Below are positions 1 through 4,274 of a stretch of DNA of 8,250 nucleotides, piece by piece (within the stretch, counting starts at the first letter, position 1; each line of letters begins with the position of its first letter). The notes beneath the pieces were generated by a model. The model was not told the origin of the DNA. It worked only from the letters and a program-made list of their open reading frames with translations, and did not search any database. This DNA comes from JAFAXD01 sp035472475 (GTDB taxonomy: Bacteria > Pseudomonadota > Alphaproteobacteria > Rhizobiales > Xanthobacteraceae): the NCBI GenBank assembly GCA_035472475.1, contig DATIPA010000201.1, positions 1 to 8,250 of the forward strand, written 5' to 3'. A program made the translations under genes and the position numbers.

Positions 1-89
1 GCTTCGCGGCTTCCGGAATGACTACCGCGAGGTTTTTGCACGAGCAAATCTATGGTTCAATCGAATCGGGAACCGCTGTAGAACCCCGC

Positions 90-1643
90 ATGACATCCCA
101 CGACAAGATTCTCATTGTCGACTTCGGCTCGCAGGTGACGCAGCTGATTGCGCGGCGCGTGCGCGAGGAGGGGGTTTATTCCGAGATTGTGCCCTACCAG
201 AAGGCGCAGGAGGCGTTCGACATCATGCGCCCCAAGGCGGTGATTCTCTCGGGCGGCCCGGCCTCGGTGCACGCGCCCGGCGCGCCGCTCCCGCCGCCGG
301 CGCTCTACCAGGCCGGCGTCCCGGTGCTCGGCATCTGCTACGGCGAGCAGGCGATGGCGCAGCAGCTCGGCGGCAAGGTCGAAGGCGGCCACCACCGCGA
401 GTTCGGCCGCGCCGAAGTCGAGGTGACGCAGGAGTCGCCGCTGCTCGAAGGCGTTTGGCGCAAGGGCGAGAAATATCCGGTGTGGATGAGCCACGGCGAT
501 CGGGTCACCACGCTGCCCCCGGGCTTCCGCGTGCTCGCGACCTCGCCGAACGCGCCGATCGCCGCGATTGCCGACGAGGCGCGCAAGTTCTACGCGACCC
601 AGTTTCATCTCGAGGTCGTGCATACGCCGCAGGGCGCAGCACTTTTGCGCAACTTCGTGCGCAGAATAGCGGGCGCTGCCGGCGACTGGACGATGCGCGC
701 CTTCAAGGACGAGGCAATCGAGAAAATCCGCAAGCAGGTCGGCAAGGGGCGGGTGATCTGCGGCCTCTCGGGAGGCGTCGATTCCGCGGTCACAGCCGTG
801 CTGATCCACGAGGCGATCGGGGATCAGCTCACCTGCGTGTTCGTCGACCACGGTCTGCTGCGGCTGGCCGAAGCCGAGAAGGTCGTCGCGCTGTTCCGCG
901 GCGCTTACAACATCCCGCTGGTGCACGTCGACGCTTCAGAACTGTTCCTCAGCGCGCTTGCCGGCGTCGCCGACCCGGAGGAGAAGCGCAAGACCATCGG
1001 CAAGCTCTTCATCGACGTATTCGAGCGCGAGGCCAAGACAATCGGCGGCGCAGAATTTCTGGCGCAGGGCACGCTCTATCCCGACGTGATCGAGAGCGTG
1101 TCGTTCACCGGCGGGCCGTCGGTGACCATCAAGTCGCACCACAACGTCGGCGGACTGCCCGAGCGCATGAACATGCGCCTGGTCGAGCCGCTGCGCGAAT
1201 TGTTCAAGGACGAGGTGCGCGCGCTCGGCCGCGAACTCGGCTTGCCGGACGCGTTCGTCGGCCGCCATCCGTTTCCGGGACCGGGGCTCGCGATCCGCTG
1301 TCCGGGCGAGATCACACAAGACAAGCTGCAGATTTTGCGGCTGGCGGATGAAATCTTCATCGAGGAGATCCGCCGCGCAGGCCTTTACGACACGATCTGG
1401 CAGGCGTTCGCGGTGATCTTGCCGGTGAAAACCGTCGGCGTCATGGGCGACGGGCGCACCTATGATTACGTGGTCGGCCTGCGCGCCGTGACCTCGACCG
1501 ACGGCATGACCGCCGACTTCTATCCATTCGACGGCGTGTTCCTGGGCACGGTTGCGACGCGCATCATCAACGAGGTGACCGGCGTCAATCGCGTGGTTTA
1601 CGACGTGACCTCCAAGCCGCCGGGTACGATCGAGTGGGAGTAG
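90..1643 (+). CDS. guaA: GMP synthase (glutamine-hydrolysing)
   Basis: GuaA converts XMP, ATP and glutamine to GMP in the cytoplasm, the last step of guanine nucleotide synthesis. The 517 residues cover the full family length. An N-terminal class I glutamine amidotransferase domain (about residues 6-195) has the nucleophile Cys83 in GICYGEQ and the His173/Glu175 pair in QFHLEVVHTP. The ATP pyrophosphatase domain follows, with the P-loop SGGVDS at 227-232. The C-terminal dimerisation/XMP domain carries TIKSHHNVGGLPE (346-358), GRHPFPGPGLAIR and the terminal DVTSKPPGTIEWE. The frame is open further upstream to an ATG at 18. I chose the ATG at 90 because the family N-terminus (HDKILIVDFGSQ) begins right after it, but neither start has a good ribosome site, so the start is less certain than the gene. 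One oddity is Leu174, where the usual residue between the His and Glu is Pro. Confidence 0.97.
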   Translation: MTSHDKILIVDFGSQVTQLIARRVREEGVYSEIVPYQKAQEAFDIMRPKAVILSGGPASVHAPGAPLPPPALYQAGVPVLGICYGEQAMAQQLGGKVEGGHHREFGRAEVEVTQESPLLEGVWRKGEKYPVWMSHGDRVTTLPPGFRVLATSPNAPIAAIADEARKFYATQFHLEVVHTPQGAALLRNFVRRIAGAAGDWTMRAFKDEAIEKIRKQVGKGRVICGLSGGVDSAVTAVLIHEAIGDQLTCVFVDHGLLRLAEAEKVVALFRGAYNIPLVHVDASELFLSALAGVADPEEKRKTIGKLFIDVFEREAKTIGGAEFLAQGTLYPDVIESVSFTGGPSVTIKSHHNVGGLPERMNMRLVEPLRELFKDEVRALGRELGLPDAFVGRHPFPGPGLAIRCPGEITQDKLQILRLADEIFIEEIRRAGLYDTIWQAFAVILPVKTVGVMGDGRTYDYVVGLRAVTSTDGMTADFYPFDGVFLGTVATRIINEVTGVNRVVYDVTSKPPGTIEWE

Positions 1644-1654
1644 CGGTCATATCG

Positions 1655-1692
1655 GAACCTGGTGGCATCACGAATTCGGTCTTGTCAGGTTC
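1655..1692 (+). terminator. Possible hairpin after guaA
   Basis: A 7-bp perfect inverted repeat, GAACCTG (1655-1661) and CAGGTTC (1686-1692), begins 12 bases after the guaA stop. The 24-base loop can add four G-U pairs next to the stem. There is no T-run, so it may be a weak or Rho-assisted terminator, or simply structure in the guaA to selenoprotein gap. The remainder of this gap (1693-1768) shows no gene. Confidence 0.3.
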
Positions 1693-1780
1693 GGATAGCT
1701 GGTATCGAATGACATCGCACTCTCGGAGATACCGCCGGACGCGGCGCGCACAGAAGGGTTCAACCCGCGAGGACCATTTC

Positions 1781-1999
1781 ATGAAAATCGAGATCGAATA
1801 CTGCGGTCAGTGAGGCTATGAACCGCGCGCCCGTGAGGTGCGGGAACAAATCCTTAAGCTGCGACCCTCGGCACAAACAAGCCTTCAGCGGTCAAGTGGC
1901 GGCGTCTTCGAAATTCGGGTCGACGGCCGACTTGCGTTCTCAAAGAAGGCGACTGGTCGTTTTCCAACGAGCGAAGAGATCGCCGACTGCCTCAAATGA
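1781..1999 (+). CDS. SelW/SelT/SelH (Rdx) family selenoprotein, TGA read as Sec
   Basis: Read through the in-frame TGA at 1811-1813, this is a 72-residue protein that starts MKIEIEYCGQ-U-GYEPRAREV. The CxxU motif is Cys8-Gly-Gln-Sec11, placed right after the first beta strand as in the Rdx (SelW/SelT/SelH/Rdx12) thioredoxin-like redox proteins. The second half has the family pattern GVFEIRVDG, LAFSKK, GRFPTSEEI and ends at a TGA at 1997-1999. Family members are typically small single-domain proteins of this size, thought to act as thiol or selenol oxidoreductases. A good ribosome site, GAGGA (1769-1773), lies 7 bases before the ATG. The frame is uninterrupted on both sides of the TGA, and a bSECIS-like hairpin follows it. 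The gene is 137 bases after guaA on the same strand. The alternative is a Cys-type gene broken by a TGC-to-TGA change. The intact remainder and the hairpin favour Sec. Function beyond redox is unknown. Confidence 0.85.
1811..1856 (+). promoter_or_regulatory. Bacterial SECIS-like element overlapping the Sec codon
   Basis: A hairpin lies inside the coding sequence just after the UGA, where bacterial SECIS elements bind SelB. The apical stem pairs CCCGU (1830-1834) with GCGGG (1840-1844), the last pair being U-G. The 5-base loop GAGGU (1835-1839) contains the GGU also found in the E. coli fdhF loop. The loop starts 22 bases after the last base of the UGA, within the spacing I recall for bacterial elements. 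A lower stem may pair UGAGG (1811-1815, including the UGA) with CCUUA (1852-1856), leaving internal loops between. The pairing was done by eye and no folding energy was calculated. Confidence 0.6.
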
Positions 2000-2011
2000 G
2001 GACCATAACGA

Positions 2012-2044
2012 ATGGAGGCGGGAACCTGTGGTGCCCGCCTCCAT
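2012..2044 (+). terminator. Strong hairpin terminator after the selenoprotein gene
   Basis: An 11-bp perfect inverted repeat has arms 2012-2022 (ATGGAGGCGGG) and 2034-2044 (CCCGCCTCCAT) with an 11-base loop. It starts 13 bases after the selenoprotein stop codon. Only a poor T-run follows (CATAGTCTTGG), so it is a terminator-like or 3'-end stabilising structure rather than a textbook intrinsic terminator. It gives the small selenoprotein gene a defined 3' end, which supports that gene being expressed. No gene is seen from 2045 to 2127. Confidence 0.6.
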
Positions 2045-2127
2045 CATAGTCTTGGTTCGGAACCGGCCACGCACGTGGTGACGAGTTGGAAAACTCAATC
2101 ACGCACGCGCGCGTCGCAGCCGGTTAC

Positions 2128-2337
2128 TTAGTAGCTGACGTCCCAATTGTTCTGGAAGTTCTCAGCCGCGTTGGTGCCGGCGGCCGCGCCGCGGGCCCCG
2201 TTGTCCTCCAGAAGCATCACCGCACCGCGGTGCTCCTGGTAATGGCGACCCGCCTTGTGAACGGTGGCCGCGGAGGCGACCGAGGCGGATGCGAGAATCA
2301 GAGCGGCTGCCAAAATGCCGGAGATCTTGCTGGTCAT
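2128..2337 (-). CDS. Small secreted protein of unknown function
   Basis: This encodes 69 residues beginning MTSKISGILAAALILASASVASA, a clear Sec signal peptide: a short basic start, a hydrophobic core and an Ala-x-Ala cleavage site near residue 23. The mature part is about 46 residues, polar and Ala/Gly/Asn-rich, starts ATVHKAGRHYQEH and ends AENFQNNWDVSY, and has no cysteine. The frame is open further upstream to 2436. I chose the ATG at 2337 because AAAGGA stands 8 bases before it and the signal peptide begins there, although an ATG at 2346 is possible. I do not recognise a named family. Short exported proteins with an aromatic C-terminus of this kind are, to my recollection, common in this order. 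Its stop is convergent with the selenoprotein unit. Confidence 0.75.
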   Translation of the reverse strand: MTSKISGILAAALILASASVASAATVHKAGRHYQEHRGAVMLLEDNGARGAAAGTNAAENFQNNWDVSY

Positions 2338-2761
2338 GACGTTCATCCTTTGCTGCGTTACTCTTTGTTGCCGGGGTTGATATGGCGCGCCGCCGGAAAA
2401 AGAAAAGCTCCGCCGCTTGAATGGACCGTTCGGCATTGGCCAACAATCACAGAAATGTTTGATGATGATCGCGCGCGAACCCGAAAACGCCGGTGTTGTT
2501 GTGTCTTTTTGTTGTTCTGATGCGACCGGATGTGATTGCGATCACACGCGCGCGTGCTTGAGATCACGCGCGCGCGAGCGCGGCGAACGCACCGGCAACG
2601 CAATCGTGATCGCGAGCTGCGACGATGCAACGCGCGGGGCACGGTGCGAGAGGATGGCGCGCGACACGCCGTCTCGACAAAATTCTGTCGAACTGCATTG
2701 CGGCTTGCGTCGGGGCCGCGGGGAGCATCAATGGAGGGGCGAATAACGGCGTCGAGCACGA
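2338..2761. other. Divergent intergenic region with CG tracts
   Basis: These 424 bases lie between the leader of the small secreted protein (-) and the methyltransferase start (+). All readings in it lack family features and differ from the neighbouring genes, so I see no gene. It holds a CRP/FNR-type palindrome (2531-2546), a perfect 12-bp palindrome CACGCGCGCGTG (2545-2556) overlapping it by two bases, and a second alternating CG run at 2567-2576. The two CG tracts are each preceded by GATCAC, making an imperfect direct repeat. Promoters for both flanking genes are expected here, but no clear -35/-10 pair could be named. Confidence 0.6.
2531..2546. promoter_or_regulatory. CRP/FNR-superfamily operator-like palindrome
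   Basis: The sequence TGTGATTGCGATCACA has perfect 6-base arms (TGTGAT / ATCACA) around four bases. It matches the E. coli CRP pattern TGTGA-N6-TCACA exactly and contains the TGAT-N4-ATCA core shared by FNR/FixK sites. It lies 194 bases upstream of the minus-strand secreted-protein start and 216 bases upstream of the methyltransferase start. It could serve either gene, if it is used at all. No regulator gene is in the window. Confidence 0.5.
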
Positions 2762-3364
2762 ATGGACTCCCAAACCCTCGCGGCGTATGACGCAGCGGCC
2801 AAAGCCTTCGCGGCGGAATGGCACGAGCAGCCCGCACCGGGCGATCTGCATGCGCTCGTCAAACGCTTCTTCAAGCCGGGCCGCACCGCCGATATCGGCG
2901 CGGGTAGCGGCCGCGAGGTGGCATGGCTTGCGGCCAATGGTTTTCAGGTCGTCGGCTATGAACCATCGCAAGCGCTGCTCGATGAGACGCGGGCTCGCTA
3001 CCCGGGCCTGACGTTTGACCGTGCCGCCTTGCCGGAACTTGCAGGGATTGCCGATGGTGCGTTCGACAACGTGCTGTGCGAGACGGTTGTGATGCACCTC
3101 GCGCGCGATCAGATCGCAGCGTCCGTGCGCCGACTGATCGCAATCTTGCGGCCGCGCGGAATTCTTTACGTGAGCTGGCGTGTCACGGAAAAAACAGACT
3201 ATCGCGACGCGCACGGTCGACTCTATACCGCGTTTGATGCAGATCTCGTGCGGGACGCGTTGTGCGGCGCAAAGCTGCTGCTCGACGAAGCGGCCGTGAG
3301 CGCGTCATCCGGCAAGAGAATTCATCGCATCGTCGCCCGCAAGGACGAAGGCACGCAACGCTAA
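2762..3364 (+). CDS. Class I SAM-dependent methyltransferase
   Basis: This 200-residue cytosolic protein has a Rossmann-type methyltransferase fold. Motif I is TADIGAGSGREVAWLA (42-57), the glycine-rich SAM-binding loop. Strand 2 ends in the acidic Glu67 (VVGYEPS), expected to bind the ribose hydroxyls. The motif IV region is FDNVLCETVVMHL (101-113), followed by a helix and LRPRGILYVSWR (129-140), the usual post-motif strand. The substrate cannot be read from the sequence; small-molecule methyltransferases of this size are common. An in-frame TAA at 2744 limits the start, and 2762 is the first ATG after it. The ribosome site there is weak. The SDR gene follows after 12 bases, so the two are probably one transcription unit. 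Confidence 0.88.
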   Translation: MDSQTLAAYDAAAKAFAAEWHEQPAPGDLHALVKRFFKPGRTADIGAGSGREVAWLAANGFQVVGYEPSQALLDETRARYPGLTFDRAALPELAGIADGAFDNVLCETVVMHLARDQIAASVRRLIAILRPRGILYVSWRVTEKTDYRDAHGRLYTAFDADLVRDALCGAKLLLDEAAVSASSGKRIHRIVARKDEGTQR

Positions 3365-3376
3365 CGGAGATCCGAG

Positions 3377-4153
3377 ATGGAAATCAGCCTGGCCGGTCGA
3401 TCGGCCGTCGTCACTGGCGGCAGCAAGGGCATCGGGCTTGGCGTTGCCACGCGCTTCGCTAAATCGGGAGCCGACGTTGCGATCGTGGCGCGTGAACGCG
3501 GTGCGCTCGACAGCGCCGCCAAGACCATCGGCGCGGCCGGTCCCGGGCGCGTTGTTGCAGTCGCGGCCGACGTTGCCAACGCGGCCGACGTCAAGCGCGC
3601 CTACGATGAAGTCATGCGCGCGTTCGGAAAGGTCGACATCGTCGTGAACAACGCCGGTACCTCGCGCGCCGGCCCGTTCGAGGATTTGACCGACGAGGTC
3701 ATGCAGCAGGATCTTGATCAGAAATTCTTCGCCGCGCTCCGGCTCACCCGTCTGGTCTGGCCGCAGATGAAGAAGCGGCGGTGGGGGCGCGTGATCAACG
3801 TGCTCGCCATCGGCGCCAAGGCGCCGCGCGGCGGCAGCGCGCCGACGACGATCTCGCGTGCAGCCGGGATGGCGCTGACCAAGGTTTTGGCCGGCGAGGG
3901 CGCGCCGCACAATATCCTGGTGAACGCGTTGCTGGTCGGAATCATCGAGGCGGATCAGCACGTGCAGCGCGCGAAACGACTAGGCGTCGCGCTTACCGAG
4001 TATATGGAGGGCTTTGCCAAGGAAACTCCGATCGGCCGCGCCGGCAAACCGGAGGAATTCGCCAATCTCGCCTGCCTGCTCGCCTCCGACGCCGGTTCCT
4101 ACATCACCGGCACGGCGATCAATGTCGACGGCGGCCGCTCGCCAGTTGTCTAG
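3377..4153 (+). CDS. Short-chain dehydrogenase/reductase-family protein with altered active site
   Basis: The 258 residues match a full-length classical SDR. The cofactor motif TGGSKGIG is at 13-20. Arg39 after strand 2 suggests NADP(H). Asp65 sits in AADVAN and NNAG is at 91-94. The C-terminus GSYITGTAINVDGG (240-253) is typical. The catalytic positions are not typical: where Ser is expected there is Ala144 (INVLAIG), where Tyr is expected Thr157, and where Lys is expected Arg161 (PTTISRAAG). The protein may bind NAD(P) without normal oxidoreductase activity, or use other residues. I recall related SDR-annotated proteins in rhizobia with the same kind of segment, so this may be a subfamily rather than a decayed gene. 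The start has GGAG (3366-3369) 7 bases upstream, just after the methyltransferase stop, indicating co-transcription. The substrate is unknown. Confidence 0.9.
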   Translation: MEISLAGRSAVVTGGSKGIGLGVATRFAKSGADVAIVARERGALDSAAKTIGAAGPGRVVAVAADVANAADVKRAYDEVMRAFGKVDIVVNNAGTSRAGPFEDLTDEVMQQDLDQKFFAALRLTRLVWPQMKKRRWGRVINVLAIGAKAPRGGSAPTTISRAAGMALTKVLAGEGAPHNILVNALLVGIIEADQHVQRAKRLGVALTEYMEGFAKETPIGRAGKPEEFANLACLLASDAGSYITGTAINVDGGRSPVV

Positions 4154-4242
4154 GGCGCGCACTGTTGCGGCTCACGATCGGTGAGGAGATGGAAAAGCAG
4201 CCGATCACGCTCTAGCGAAGCCGATCACTCACCCGGCGAGGC

Positions 4243-4264
4243 GCGCGGGCCGTTCAGCCCGCGC
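4243..4264. terminator. GC-only hairpin between convergent genes
   Basis: A perfect 8-bp inverted repeat, GCGCGGGC (4243-4250) and GCCCGCGC (4257-4264), has a 6-base loop. It lies 89 bases after the SDR stop and 10 bases beyond the stop of the minus-strand caspase-like gene, so it could end transcription in both directions. Neither side has a T-run. The rest of the gap (4154-4242) has only a small CTCAC/GTGAG inverted repeat (4171-4185) and no gene. Confidence 0.5.
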
Positions 4265-4274
4265 TGATCCATCA

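Noticed and set aside
1..89. 3' end of an upstream gene
   Set aside because: No frame here shows a recognisable C-terminus or a stop with gene-like sequence before it. The stretch is too short to judge.
57..926. Long minus-strand open frame opposite guaA
   Set aside because: The sequence is Arg/Ala/His-rich with no family features, as expected from the antisense of a GC-rich gene. GuaA motifs are complete on the plus strand.
1811..1813. TGA as a true stop making a pseudogene
   Set aside because: Not excluded, but the remaining 61 codons are intact, the TGA falls exactly at the CxxU site and a SECIS-like hairpin follows, so Sec is preferred.
1818..2081. 87-codon plus-strand frame overlapping the selenoprotein gene
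   Set aside because: It is in another frame, lacks a ribosome site or family pattern, and runs through the 2012-2044 hairpin. The Rdx reading explains the DNA better.
4189..4215. Eight-codon ATG-to-TAG reading after the SDR gene
   Set aside because: Too short to support, despite a purine-rich stretch before it.
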